Shown here piece after piece: positions 1 through 8,721 of a DNA stretch of 50,698 nt. Every line of letters begins with the position of its first letter. Position 1 is the stretch's first letter. The position numbers and the translations under genes are program-made. Source of the DNA: an uncultured Eubacteriales bacterium (GTDB lineage Bacteria; Bacillota; Clostridia; Christensenellales; CAG-917); NCBI GenBank assembly GCA_900322215.1, contig ONYW01000008.1, positions 1 to 50,698 on the forward strand, read 5' to 3'. The notes beneath the pieces are model-generated. The model was not told where the DNA came from. It worked only from the letters and a program-made list of their open reading frames with translations, and searched no databases.

Positions 1-35
1 ATTTTGGACGGCAAAGCCAACCGTATGTCCAAAAT
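1..35. terminator. Inverted repeat at window edge, possible terminator
   Basis: A 9-bp perfect inverted repeat (ATTTTGGAC at 1-9, GTCCAAAAT at 27-35) encloses a 17-nt loop. It resembles a bidirectional terminator of a gene lying off the window. The following 36-145 holds no gene I can support, only another short palindrome (GGACTCC / GGAGTCC-like around 69-90). Confidence 0.3.
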
Positions 36-145
36 GCTCGTACTGAGTGCAGACCGAGGCACTCCAGGGACTCCGCTTTGCGGAGTCGGTTCCGTCTTCG
101 AAAGAATGAATCGGGACTCCCGCGCGTCTTCGAACTGCTGAGTGT

Positions 146-271
146 AAAACCGCGCGAGGGAGATGGATGACGAGGAAGGGGGCTTTGGGCGACCAACCCA
201 GTGTACTAAAGCGTACACGGTTGGGCGAACAAAATGCGCTGACAAAGTCAGGCGCTTCCTCGTGCGGTTTT
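146..271. repeat. Nested-palindrome element, copy A
   Basis: This is one member of the dispersed hairpin family in this window. The outer arms are AAAACCGCGCGAG (146-158) and CTCGTGCGGTTTT (259-271), which pair with one wobble. The inner arms are CAACC..GTGTAC and GTACAC..GGTTG around 195-225. The right arm runs into the stop codon of the HD-domain gene (270-272), so the element sits directly after that gene and could act as its terminator. Confidence 0.75.
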
Positions 272-911
272 ATAAAATGTCAAGGCTCTCGTTGAACCCG
301 TCCATAAAATTGTCGAGGAAGTATGCAAGTTCGGGATACTCCTCCCTGCTTGCGTCCAGGACTTTCTTCAAGCGGTTGTATGCCATGTTGAACTCTTTGT
401 TGCCGAGCAAACGCTCTTCTACGCACTTGATATAGAACTCTTTGTTGCCGAGCAAACGCTCTTCTACGCACTTGATATAGGCGGAGAGTTTGTCCGCTAT
501 CTTCATGAGTTTATACTCGATGCTGTCCTCGTCGGGAATGAGGTATGGAGTGTATGCCTCCTGAAGTTCTTGAGGCAAAGAGTCGATAAGGCGCTTGTTT
601 ATCATATCCTCGATTTCGCTGTACGCGTTTTTCATCGTAGCATTGTAATACTTGATAGGCGTCGGCAAATCACCGCTGACGACTTCGGCGGTGTCGTGAT
701 AGAGCGCGAGAGACGCGATCTTGTCCACGTCGCAATTTCCGCCGAACTTCTCGTTTCTTATTATGCCGAGCGCTTGACCGAGGATCGCGACGGACGCGGA
801 GTGCTGCATAAGGTCCTCCTTTATGTTAGACCTCATGAGCGACCAGCGTTCTATCATTTTCATGCGATTCATGAACGCATAGAACGTATACATTTTGTTT
901 TCTTTATCCAT
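270..911 (-). CDS. HD-domain 5'-deoxynucleotidase, YfbR-like
   Basis: The 213-residue product matches the YfbR-type HD-domain family, which dephosphorylates deoxynucleoside 5'-monophosphates. The start of the domain (MYTFYAFMNRMKMIERW) is typical. Metal ligands are visible as H38 (MQHS), the HD pair in LYHDTAEV near residue 71, and a later D in MKIADKLSAY. The start codon at 911 has a GGGAG ribosome site. Residues YIKCVEERLLGNKEF occur twice in a row, encoded by an exact 45-bp tandem duplication (391-435 and 436-480). The duplication keeps the frame and lengthens a C-terminal helix, so activity could be retained or altered. The product is cytoplasmic. A 22-bp palindrome lies just upstream at 922-943. 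Confidence 0.85.
   Translation of the reverse strand: MDKENKMYTFYAFMNRMKMIERWSLMRSNIKEDLMQHSASVAILGQALGIIRNEKFGGNCDVDKIASLALYHDTAEVVSGDLPTPIKYYNATMKNAYSEIEDMINKRLIDSLPQELQEAYTPYLIPDEDSIEYKLMKIADKLSAYIKCVEERLLGNKEFYIKCVEERLLGNKEFNMAYNRLKKVLDASREEYPELAYFLDNFMDGFNESLDIL
391..480. repeat. 45-bp perfect tandem duplication inside the HD-domain gene
   Basis: Two adjacent identical 45-bp units (391-435, 436-480) duplicate 15 codons in frame. Perfect identity suggests a recent event or an assembly slip. Confidence 0.95.
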
Positions 912-921
912 GTTTCTCCCG

Positions 922-943
922 AGCGCTCAAACATTTGAGCGCT
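922..943. promoter_or_regulatory. 22-bp perfect palindrome in the leader of the HD-domain gene
   Basis: AGCGCTCAAA (922-931) and TTTGAGCGCT (934-943) form a 10-bp stem with a 2-nt centre, directly before the ribosome site of the 270-911 gene. The T-run lies on the plus side only, so it is not a good minus-strand terminator. It may be an operator or a leader hairpin. Confidence 0.5.
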
Positions 944-965
944 TTATTCAGATTTTAATACACGC

Positions 966-1081
966 AAAAACCGCTCAATTTGGATGAGATGCAAGAAAGC
1001 GTGCTATAGTTTTGACCAAGCGTACTCGGTGTCGGCGCAAAAAGTGCGCCGACGCCGCAGGTCGCCGAATGTGTGGTTTTA
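966..1081. repeat. Nested-palindrome element, copy H (variant core)
   Basis: The outer parts match the family (GGATGAGATGCAAG on the left, GCAGGTCGCCGAAT on the right, AAAACC / GGTTTT arms). The usual central hairpin is replaced by a different perfect one, GTCGGCGCA / TGCGCCGAC with a 5-nt loop around 1039-1063. The right arm ends on the stop codon of pgi (1079-1081). Confidence 0.65.
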
Positions 1082-2473
1082 GATGATGTATTTGCCGTTC
1101 TTCTTCGGAGCTTTTTGAAGTTCTTCGCGCTTTTTCTCATAGCCGTGTCTGTTGAACATAGCGTACGTCGCGTTCTTGCCTTCTTCGACGCCCGGTTGGT
1201 TGAACGTGTCGATGTTGAGCATCTTGCCGCAGTAGGCGGTCTCAAGCTGGAAGAACATCATAAGTCCGCCGATCGTGGACGCGCTGACCTCTTCGAGCAA
1301 AATCGTACGGTTCATGTGTTTGGAGCGTGTGAGAGCATACTCGGTCGCTCTTCTTTCCGTGTTGATAAGTTCTTCCATAGAATGTCCGCAAAGGAAGTTG
1401 ACGTCCGGGAATTCTTCCGCGCCTTGCGGGATTTCCACGTTGCCACGGAAACGTTCTACGCCGATAATGGTGATGACTTTGTCAAACGGTCCTTCCGTGT
1501 AGAGTTGGACTTGTGAGTGTTGGTCGGTGACGCCGAGCGCCTTGACAGGTGTTTGTCCCTTGTGAACTTCCTTGCCGTCAAAGTCTACGCCCTTGCCGAG
1601 GCTCTCGCCCCAAAGTTGGCAATACCAGTCCGCCATAAGTTTCAAGCTGTCGGCGTACGGCATCATGACGGAGATGTTTGCTCCCTTCTCTTCCATAGCG
1701 ATATATTGGAGAACCGCCGCCATAAGCGCAGGGTTCTTGTACGGATCGGAGCTGTTGCACGCTTTGTCGACTTCCGCCGCGCCTCTGAGCATACCGATGA
1801 TGTCGATGCCAAGGACTGCCGCAGGGAGAAGACCTACAGGGCAAAGTTCGGAGAATCTTCCTCCGACGCTTTCAGGAATGAAGTACGTCTTGAATCCGTT
1901 CTCTTTTGCGAGTTTGATGAGATTACCCTTTGACTCGGAGGTCGTTGCGATGATGTGCTTTGCCCAGTCCTTGCCGATTTTCTTTTTGAGAATGTCGGTG
2001 ATGATGAGATATTGGCTCATCGTTTCGCTTGTAGCACCGCTCTTTGTGATGACGTTGAACATAGTCTTTGCGGGATCTACGACGTCGAGGAGTGCGAGCA
2101 TACGCTCGGGATCCACGTTGTCTTCGACGTAGAACTTCACACCGCGCTTCTTTGGATCGAGTTCGTTATAATGGAGATGGCAGAGTGCGTTGTAGACAGC
2201 CATAGGGCCGAGTGCGCTACCGCCGATACCGAGCACGACAAAGTTGTCGAATTTGGCTCTGACTTCCGCCGCCGTATAGATGATGTCTCTGACGATGTCC
2301 TCTTGGTTGTACGGAAGTTCCGTCCAGCCCATCCAGCCCTTGCCGCGGTTTGCCTCCAAATAGTCAAAAGAATCTTTCGCCTTTGCGCGTACCGCTTCGA
2401 TTTGGCTCTCGGAGATACCCTTGTCGCCGAGTTGTTCTTGCATCATATTGTTAAAATCGAACTTAATTTGCAT
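1079..2473 (-). CDS. pgi: Glucose-6-phosphate isomerase
   Basis: The 464-residue product is a cytoplasmic phosphoglucose isomerase that interconverts glucose-6-phosphate and fructose-6-phosphate. The length fits the short form found in Bacillota. Family motifs are clear: GIGGSALGPMA near residue 80, TKSGATSET near 143, the signature GGRFSELCPVGLLPAAVLG near 205, and LWGESLGKG near 288. The start at 2473 overlaps the end of the upstream sugar isomerase gene by 11 nt, which indicates translational coupling in an hpf / isomerase / pgi operon. Confidence 0.97.
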   Translation of the reverse strand: MQIKFDFNNMMQEQLGDKGISESQIEAVRAKAKDSFDYLEANRGKGWMGWTELPYNQEDIVRDIIYTAAEVRAKFDNFVVLGIGGSALGPMAVYNALCHLHYNELDPKKRGVKFYVEDNVDPERMLALLDVVDPAKTMFNVITKSGATSETMSQYLIITDILKKKIGKDWAKHIIATTSESKGNLIKLAKENGFKTYFIPESVGGRFSELCPVGLLPAAVLGIDIIGMLRGAAEVDKACNSSDPYKNPALMAAVLQYIAMEEKGANISVMMPYADSLKLMADWYCQLWGESLGKGVDFDGKEVHKGQTPVKALGVTDQHSQVQLYTEGPFDKVITIIGVERFRGNVEIPQGAEEFPDVNFLCGHSMEELINTERRATEYALTRSKHMNRTILLEEVSASTIGGLMMFFQLETAYCGKMLNIDTFNQPGVEEGKNATYAMFNRHGYEKKREELQKAPKKNGKYII

Positions 2474-3257
2474 TGTTTATGCCTCCGATAATGTTTTTCA
2501 AATATTTTACCGACTCTCTCACCTGCGAGTAGTCGTCATAATTGTTTGCGTATTGCTCGATAAGGACGGGACCTTGATAGTTCATTGCGTTCAGTCTTGC
2601 GATTAGTTCCTCAAACGGGAATTCGCCGTCGCCGACCATACAAATCTTTCCGTCTTTGACGTCGGAGAGGTGGACGTTTGTGAGCATATCTCCCATAACG
2701 TTCAAATATTCTCTCCAGTCATACCCCGATTGCCACGCCTGCTTGACGTCGAGCACCGCTCCGCAATTCGGGCAGTATTTTTTGCACTCGGCAAAAAACT
2801 CGGGCGAATTGAAGACCGCCCAATGCACGTTTTCAAGCGAGAGCGTAATGCCGTACTCCTTTGCGATCTCTCCGAGTTCAAACATACGCTTGCCCACCTT
2901 GACGGGATCGAAATACGCGTCCTTTTTGAGCCTCGGCTGACCGTGAAAAGTGTACACTTTGGCGCCCAAAATCTGCCCTGCTCTGCATACCTTTCTGAAT
3001 ATCTTTTCCGCATCGGCTCTCGTCCTTGCGGCAGGGTTGAAAAGTTGAGGCTCGAAGTTCGTGTTGAGCGAGTGTACAGAGTACACTTCTAAATCTCCGA
3101 GTCTCTCTTTTAGAAGCATCGCAAAGTCCTCTTCATACTCCGAAAAGGTCGTCAAAAAGACTTCGCAACATTCCCCTTCACATAGGCGAATGACCGAGAA
3201 ACAATTCTCGGTCAATTCCTTCAAAAAATATGTCGCTGTCGAGATGCCGACTTTCAT
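2463..3257 (-). CDS. Sugar phosphate isomerase/epimerase, TIM-barrel family
   Basis: The 264-residue product belongs to the xylose-isomerase-like TIM-barrel superfamily (AP endonuclease 2 fold). It starts MKVGISTATY and shows barrel-strand motifs such as YTFHGQPR, GITLSLENVHWAVF, GAVLDVKQAWQSG and NVHLSDVKDGK, plus a C-terminal GPVLIEQYAN. The Glu, Asp, His and Glu of these motifs are the expected metal ligands. I chose 3257 because the ATG there overlaps the TGA of the preceding gene (TGATG); an upstream in-frame extension has no such support. The exact substrate is unknown. Confidence 0.85.
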   Translation of the reverse strand: MKVGISTATYFLKELTENCFSVIRLCEGECCEVFLTTFSEYEEDFAMLLKERLGDLEVYSVHSLNTNFEPQLFNPAARTRADAEKIFRKVCRAGQILGAKVYTFHGQPRLKKDAYFDPVKVGKRMFELGEIAKEYGITLSLENVHWAVFNSPEFFAECKKYCPNCGAVLDVKQAWQSGYDWREYLNVMGDMLTNVHLSDVKDGKICMVGDGEFPFEELIARLNAMNYQGPVLIEQYANNYDDYSQVRESVKYLKNIIGGINNAN

Positions 3258-3586
3258 CAAACTTCTTCTTCCTCGTATACGTTTGGGGAGCCTTTTTTGT
3301 CTTTGTCCCAAATGTCTTTTTGCTTTCTCATTTGACCGAGGAGTTTTGGAATAACCTCGTCTACGTTGTCAAACGGAGAGCCGGAGACTGCTTGCGCCCT
3401 ATACGTAATGCCGCGTGTGGTGAGCGTCGCGTCCGTCGTGTAGTCGCCGTTTTCAAGCGTAACGACAAATTTGAGAGATGCATCCTCGTCCTCTAAACGT
3501 CTTTCGATTTTGACGCACTTCTTCTCCGTGATTGCTTTCAAGGAGTCGCTTGGGTTGTAATTTTTTCCGAAAAGTTCAAGTTTCAT
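3257..3586 (-). CDS. hpf: Ribosome hibernation promoting factor, short form
   Basis: The 109-residue product begins MKLELFGKNYNPSDSLKAI and has the beta-alpha-beta core of the HPF/YfiA family, which binds the 30S subunit and stalls idle ribosomes. It ends in an acidic tail (EEEE) and lacks the extra C-terminal dimerisation domain of the long HPF usual in Bacillota, so it is unusually short for this phylum. The start has a strong AGGAGG site and its own sigma-A promoter. It heads the operon with the TIM-barrel gene and pgi. Confidence 0.85.
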   Translation of the reverse strand: MKLELFGKNYNPSDSLKAITEKKCVKIERRLEDEDASLKFVVTLENGDYTTDATLTTRGITYRAQAVSGSPFDNVDEVIPKLLGQMRKQKDIWDKDKKGSPNVYEEEEV

Positions 3587-3622
3587 AAAACTACCTCCTG
3601 AAAATCTTTTCTTTTCGTATAT

Positions 3623-3651
3623 ATTATATCAAATATATTCTATATATTCAA
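3623..3651 (-). promoter_or_regulatory. Sigma-A promoter of the hpf operon
   Basis: On the minus strand TTGAAT (3651-3646), a 17-bp spacer, then TATAAT (3628-3623), about 37 bp before the hpf start. Confidence 0.8.
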
Positions 3652-3678
3652 TACCAAAAGTAGAGTTTTTTGCGGTTT

Positions 3679-6213
3679 TTAGAAATTTCGATGAGTTACG
3701 TCGAAAGTAAGTTGAGAGCCGTCACAGCCGATAGTTACGCTGTCGCTCGGCAGGATTTCGCCGGAGATTATCTTCTCGCTGAGTTTGTCCTCGACGAGTC
3801 GGTTTATCGTCCTGCGAAGAGGTCTTGCACCGTACTCCGCGTCATAACCCCTCGTCACGACGAAGTCCTTTGCTTCGTCCGTGAAAGCGACTTTTATGTC
3901 TCTCTCGTCAAGACGCTTTTCGAGCGCGGAGAACATTATGTTTGCAATACGAACAAGACTGTCTTTGCCGAGTTTTGAGAAGACGACGATTTCGTCAATA
4001 CGGTTGACTATTTCAGGCTTCATATTCTCTTTGAGCGCGGCGATGTGTCTCTCCTTTGCCGTATCGACAGGGGCCTCAGTATCTCCGCTGAAACCGAGCG
4101 TGTGACGTTGCTCGCTCGCCTCTTTTGCGCCGATGTTCGAAGTCATTATGATGACGGTGTTTTTGAAACTCACCACTCTTCCGTGGCTGTCCGTGAGCCT
4201 GCCGTCTTCAAGTATTTGAAGGAGAATATTGTAGATGTCAGGGTGGCCTTTTTCGATTTCATCGAAAAGCACTACGGAATACGGCTTTCTTCTCACCTTT
4301 TCCGTGAGTTGTCCGCCCTCTTCAAACCCTACGAGCCCCGGTGCGGAGCCGATGAGCCTCGACACGTTCTCCTTTTGCATATACTCGCTCATGTCGATGC
4401 GAACGAGCAAGTCTTCGTCTCCGAAGAGCGCGGAGGCAAGCGCCTTTGCAAGTTCCGTCTTTCCGACACCTGTCGGTCCGAGGAAAATGAAGGAGCCGAT
4501 TGGACGCTTTGGATCTTTGAGTCCCGCCCTTGCGCGCTTGACGGCGCGGGCGACAGCGGAGCAAGCCTCGTCCTGACCGATGACTCGCGACTGCAACACT
4601 TTTTCCAAATTGACGAGTTTTTCACTCTCGCCCTGCGTGATCTTCTTGACGGGAATACCCGTCCAGTTGCCGACCACCTCGGCGATTTCGTCCTCGCCGA
4701 TAGAGAGCGTCGTCTTTTCGCGCTTGTCCTTCCAAATGACTTCCGCCTTTTCCTTTGCTTCCAAAAGCGAATTGAGCGAAGTCTGATATGCGTCGCACTT
4801 CTTGTAATCCTTTTTGCGAAGCGCTTCGCTGAGATCGAGTTCGGTTTGTTTTATCTTCGCGTCGAGGTCGCGAATCTCCTGCGGAGTCGTAAAGTTGAAA
4901 ATCTTCTTTCTTGACGCCGCCTCGTCTATGAGGTCTATCGCCTTGTCGGGCAAAAATCTGTCGGTTATGTATCTGTCCGCAAGTATAGCGGCGGAAGATA
5001 TAGCCTCGTCCGTGATTTCCACCCCGTGGTGTTTTTCGTATTTAGGCTTTAATCCCTGCAAGATCTCAATGGTGTCGTTGACGGACGGCTCTTCAACAAG
5101 AATTTGTTGAAAACGGCGTTCTAACGCAGGATCTTGCTCAAATTGTTTTCTGAATTCTTCAAGCGTAGTCGCGCCTATCGTCTGCAATTCGCCTCGCGCA
5201 AGCATAGGTTTTAAGATGTTTGCGACGTCAAGTCCGCCCTCGCTTGAACCGGCTTTTAATATCGTGTGAATCTCGTCTATAAACAAGATGATGTTTCCGT
5301 TTTGTTTTATGCTGTTCAGCGCGCCTTTGAGCCTTTCTTCAAAGTCGCCTCTATATCTCGTTCCCGCGACGAGCGAAGTGAGATCGAGCGAAAACACGGT
5401 CTTTCCTCTCAAAGCGTCGGGCACTTTGCCGTCGACTATCGCCTGCGCAAGTCCGTCGACGACAGCCGATTTGCCAACGCCCGGTTCACCGATAAGCACG
5501 GGATTGTTCTTCGTCCTGCGACACAGCACTTGAATGAGACGTTCCGTCTCCTTGCCTCTGCCGATGACGGGATCGAGTTTGCCGTCCCTTGCCTTTTGCG
5601 TAAGATCCGTGCCAAATTTTGAAAGGTCTACAAGCGTGTCTTCCCTCTCATAGGCAGACTGTCCCAAATCCCTGCTTTGCATTTGGCTTACGCCGTACTG
5701 CTTGGCGCCGTTCATACCGCCCGCACGCCTTTGTCTGTATCCGCTGAGTATGTCGTTGACTTCGTCTCCCGCAGTTCCGCACATAGACGGCTTTCTTCCG
5801 CTGTTTTCGATAATCGCATTGTAGGTCGCGCGTTGGAGATTTTCGGGATTTATGCCAAGCCCTGCAAGGATTTTGCAGGCAATGGACGCCGTTTCGTCAA
5901 GCATAGCGTAGAGTATATGTTCCGTGCCGACCGTACCGCTGCCGAGGCGCGTCGCAACGTCGCGCGAATCCTCTATGGCGTTCTTCGCGTTCGTGGACAT
6001 ATTCACGTTTGGAATCAGCTCGTAAAAGTCGAAGACTTTGATAAAGTCTTCCGCATACAGTCCGCAGCCGTTAAGCAGCCTCTTTGCGGTGGATCCCTCT
6101 ACGCACATAAGCCCGTAGAGCAAATGCTCCGTGCAAACAAGCCCGCCCGTCCTTGTGGCGAGTTCGCTTGCGTATGCAAGGACTTGTTTGGAGTTTTCAG
6201 AAAAATTTAGCAT
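3679..6213 (-). CDS. clpC: ATP-dependent unfoldase ClpC
   Basis: The 844-residue product is a Hsp100/ClpC AAA+ unfoldase that feeds substrates to ClpP. It has an N-terminal Clp repeat domain (1-140), a first AAA+ module with Walker A GEPGVGKS near residue 245 and Walker B LFIDEIHT, a middle UVR-like coiled segment around 440-500, and a second AAA+ module with GPTGVGKT near 580 and [11 protein letters not shown]. The start [12 protein letters not shown] overlaps the end of the McsA-McsB gene by 7 nt. In known systems McsB-marked (phospho-Arg) proteins are handed to ClpC, so the neighbours form one pathway. Confidence 0.97.
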   Translation of the reverse strand: MLNFSENSKQVLAYASELATRTGGLVCTEHLLYGLMCVEGSTAKRLLNGCGLYAEDFIKVFDFYELIPNVNMSTNAKNAIEDSRDVATRLGSGTVGTEHILYAMLDETASIACKILAGLGINPENLQRATYNAIIENSGRKPSMCGTAGDEVNDILSGYRQRRAGGMNGAKQYGVSQMQSRDLGQSAYEREDTLVDLSKFGTDLTQKARDGKLDPVIGRGKETERLIQVLCRRTKNNPVLIGEPGVGKSAVVDGLAQAIVDGKVPDALRGKTVFSLDLTSLVAGTRYRGDFEERLKGALNSIKQNGNIILFIDEIHTILKAGSSEGGLDVANILKPMLARGELQTIGATTLEEFRKQFEQDPALERRFQQILVEEPSVNDTIEILQGLKPKYEKHHGVEITDEAISSAAILADRYITDRFLPDKAIDLIDEAASRKKIFNFTTPQEIRDLDAKIKQTELDLSEALRKKDYKKCDAYQTSLNSLLEAKEKAEVIWKDKREKTTLSIGEDEIAEVVGNWTGIPVKKITQGESEKLVNLEKVLQSRVIGQDEACSAVARAVKRARAGLKDPKRPIGSFIFLGPTGVGKTELAKALASALFGDEDLLVRIDMSEYMQKENVSRLIGSAPGLVGFEEGGQLTEKVRRKPYSVVLFDEIEKGHPDIYNILLQILEDGRLTDSHGRVVSFKNTVIIMTSNIGAKEASEQRHTLGFSGDTEAPVDTAKERHIAALKENMKPEIVNRIDEIVVFSKLGKDSLVRIANIMFSALEKRLDERDIKVAFTDEAKDFVVTRGYDAEYGARPLRRTINRLVEDKLSEKIISGEILPSDSVTIGCDGSQLTFDVTHRNF

Positions 6214-7742
6214 CTTCCCTCCGAAAGCACCGCCCTGACTATATTGGCTCTGAGTTCAGGCGGAGTTTCTCTTCTATTCTTAATTGCTATCTCAATTGAC
6301 GCAGGCGAGCAAAGCAGCGCGAGTTTGTCAATTTGAGAGGTTTTGAGTTTCAATGGCAATACGCCGAGGATTATGCCGAGTTTGAGATTTGAAATCTCTT
6401 CAAAAAACTCGGAGTATTCAAGAGACGTCGCCTCTCTCAAGAAGTCGTAACTTCTTGAAATCTCGTCAAGCAAAGTCTTACCTTTCTCGACCACGAGACG
6501 CTCAAGCGCAACGCGTTCGCAATAGCACATCTTTTTGACCGCCTCTTCCACCTGCTTTATCGTCGTCCACTCGTCTATGCCGAGCGTCCGCGAATTGGAG
6601 ATTTGATAGAGGTCGCCCGTAGATTCGCTCCCCTCGCCGAACACACCGCGAACGGTGAGTCCGTACCTTTGCTTAAAAACGGCAAGAGTGTCGTCTATCG
6701 CCCCCTCTCGCCCGAGTGCAGGCAGGAAGAGCATAACCGACGCTCTCATGCCCGTGCCGACGTTTGTCGGGCACGCCGTCAAAAAGCCGAGTTCTTTGTC
6801 GTAGGCTATCGGCAAATTCTTCATGAGGTTCGTGTCGTAAACGTCGAGACGATTAGACGCCGTGCGAAGGTCGAAACCGTCCACCACGCATTGTTCCCTT
6901 ATGTGGTCTTCCTCGTTGATCATGACGGAAAAACCCGTGTTTCCGCCGTCTACGATGACTGCGCCGTTTTGCTCGTTGTTGGCAAGGTTAAGTGAGATAA
7001 TATGGCGTTCTATCAGTGCCTTTTTTTGCGATTTTGTAAGTTCGGATATGCGTCTCACTCGCGCGTCGAACACGCCGTTTGTCGCCAGGTACGCGCCGTA
7101 AATCTCGTCCTGCAAATTGTGATTTTCACCCTGCATCTTGCGAGGAAACGGCAAGCCCTGCACGCTCCTTGCAAGTCTTATGCGAGAGGAAATGACGCAG
7201 GAATCCGTGAGTTCTCTATCGCTGCATTCATCCGCTCGCTTGAACCTTTGCAAGCCGTCCGAAGTCTCCCCGCTGAAAATACGTTCGATAAAATCTCTTT
7301 CCGCGGCAAAACTCGGCAAGTCACGTGAGCATAGTTGCACGTTCGAGCCTCGCTGTCCGAGCCTGAACGGAAGACCGAGTTTTCCGACGTGCCTCGTTGC
7401 TCCTTGCGTACTCTCGCAAACTTGCAACGCGTATGCGCGCATATTTTCGTAGCAATGAGGACAACCGAACAAAAATACGCTTTCAAAATCCCTTGCGTCC
7501 GTCCCGCAAAAAGAGCATACTCGTGAATTGAATTTACGGATTCTATCCACTTCGAATCTCGGATTTATACCTTTTGCGAGTAGCGACTTATAGCACGTCT
7601 CGCAATAGACGTACTGCACGGTCACGTTATTTTGTATAGCGCGGTCAAAGACGGTTCCTTCTCGTCTTCCGCACACGTCGCAGATCTTTTGCACAACGCA
7701 CCTTTTGTCGTTTTTCGTATACGGTTGAAAACTCGCTTTCAA
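6207..7742 (-). CDS. McsA-McsB fusion: zinc-finger activator plus protein arginine kinase
   Basis: The N-terminal ~110 residues hold four CxxC pairs (CDVC 21-24, CETC 47-50, CSFC 76-79, CPHC 94-97), as in McsA. From about residue 175 the sequence is McsB, the protein arginine kinase: SSRIRLARS, NEEDHIREQ (catalytic Glu) and the phosphagen-kinase signature CPTNVGTGMR with its Cys. These are normally two adjacent genes. The frame opens with TTG at 7742, which lacks a good ribosome site. A GTG at 7694 preceded by AAAGG would start the protein just before the first CxxC and may be the true start. It is coupled to clpC and preceded by a CtsR-like operator. No ctsR lies in this window. Confidence 0.9.
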   Translation of the reverse strand: MKASFQPYTKNDKRCVVQKICDVCGRREGTVFDRAIQNNVTVQYVYCETCYKSLLAKGINPRFEVDRIRKFNSRVCSFCGTDARDFESVFLFGCPHCYENMRAYALQVCESTQGATRHVGKLGLPFRLGQRGSNVQLCSRDLPSFAAERDFIERIFSGETSDGLQRFKRADECSDRELTDSCVISSRIRLARSVQGLPFPRKMQGENHNLQDEIYGAYLATNGVFDARVRRISELTKSQKKALIERHIISLNLANNEQNGAVIVDGGNTGFSVMINEEDHIREQCVVDGFDLRTASNRLDVYDTNLMKNLPIAYDKELGFLTACPTNVGTGMRASVMLFLPALGREGAIDDTLAVFKQRYGLTVRGVFGEGSESTGDLYQISNSRTLGIDEWTTIKQVEEAVKKMCYCERVALERLVVEKGKTLLDEISRSYDFLREATSLEYSEFFEEISNLKLGIILGVLPLKLKTSQIDKLALLCSPASIEIAIKNRRETPPELRANIVRAVLSEGRC

Positions 7743-7756
7743 ATCGTATTCTTTTG

Positions 7757-7785
7757 ACTATAAGTCAAACTCAGTCAAGTTTCAA
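7757..7785 (-). promoter_or_regulatory. Promoter of mcsAB-clpC with CtsR-like box in its spacer
   Basis: Minus strand: TTGAAA (7785-7780), 17-bp spacer, TATAGT (7762-7757). Read on the plus strand, the spacer 7763-7779 is AGTCAAACTCAGTCAAG, matching the known CtsR heptad repeat (RGTCAAA-N3-RGTCAAA) except for the last base. It overlaps the galU stop codon. Confidence 0.6.
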
Positions 7786-8643
7786 GGATTTGAGATATGC
7801 GGTGAGTCCGTCCCTCATTTCGTCGCGACGGAGAGCATATTCGATCGCCGCCTCCAAAAATCCCTGCTTGTTGCCTATATCGTATCTTCTTGCCTCGAAT
7901 TCACAGGCATAGACGTTGCCAGTCTTTTCGGCGAGCAAACTTATTGCGTCCGTAAGATACACTTCACCGCTCTTGACAGGGGCTTTTTGAAGCATATCGA
8001 AGATGTCGGACGTGAGAATATATCTGCCGAGCGAGACGAGTTTGCTCGGAAGTGCCGCCTTAGGTTTCTCGATTATTCCGCGTACTTCCGTGATCTTGTC
8101 GTCAACGCTGTTTCCGACGACCATAACGCCGCAACGCCTTGCGATCTCTTCAGGCGGGCATTGACATCCGACGATCGTCTTGCCTCCCGTCTTCTCGTAT
8201 GCGTCGATAAGCTGCTTTGTGACAGGAGCTTTTTCTCCCGTGTACATAACGTCGTCTCCAAAGAGCACCGCAAACGGCTCGTCTCCGACGAATTCTCTGC
8301 CCACCATAAGCACCATACCGTTGCCGTTCATCTTCTCTTGCACGCCAAAGGAGATTTTGACTCCGTAGTCCTTGTTTGCAAGTTCATATTCAAGTTGTTT
8401 GCCGACGGATTTAAGTTGCTCGTTGAGAGCCTCGTTCGGTCTGAAAAGACGTTTGACGTCTTCCTTTTGCGGAGAGATGACGATGAGAATCTCTTCGATT
8501 CCCGACTGCGCCGCCTCTTCGACGATATAGGAAAGCGCAGGTGTGTCAACTATCGGAAAGAGTTCTTTCGGAACGACTTTTGTTGCAGGTAAAAACCTCG
8601 TGCCGAACCCGGCGCAAGGAATAATTGCTTTTCTGACTTTCAT
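7771..8643 (-). CDS. galU: UTP-glucose-1-phosphate uridylyltransferase
   Basis: The 290-residue cytoplasmic enzyme makes UDP-glucose from UTP and glucose-1-phosphate. The nucleotide-binding motif AGFGTRFLPATK lies at residues 11-22, followed by LFPIVDTPALSYIVEEA and, further on, GEKAPVTKQLI and EKPK. I chose 8643 (MKVRKAI) because an AAGGGTG site precedes it; a 14-residue upstream extension has no support. It lies 78 bp after galE, on the same strand, with a hairpin between them (8688-8713). Together they supply UDP-glucose and UDP-galactose for glycans. Confidence 0.95.
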   Translation of the reverse strand: MKVRKAIIPCAGFGTRFLPATKVVPKELFPIVDTPALSYIVEEAAQSGIEEILIVISPQKEDVKRLFRPNEALNEQLKSVGKQLEYELANKDYGVKISFGVQEKMNGNGMVLMVGREFVGDEPFAVLFGDDVMYTGEKAPVTKQLIDAYEKTGGKTIVGCQCPPEEIARRCGVMVVGNSVDDKITEVRGIIEKPKAALPSKLVSLGRYILTSDIFDMLQKAPVKSGEVYLTDAISLLAEKTGNVYACEFEARRYDIGNKQGFLEAAIEYALRRDEMRDGLTAYLKSLKLD

Positions 8644-8687
8644 TTTTTCACCCTTATATATTGTTTTCAAACCGTTATTTTGCACAC

Positions 8688-8713
8688 GACAACTCTAAAA
8701 GAGTTGCCGTCGC
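8688..8713. promoter_or_regulatory. Hairpin between galE and galU
   Basis: GACAACTC / GAGTTGCC arms enclose a 5-nt loop. No T-run follows on the minus strand, so it may be an RNA-processing or attenuating hairpin rather than a terminator. Confidence 0.4.
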
Positions 8714-8721
8714 GATTTTTG

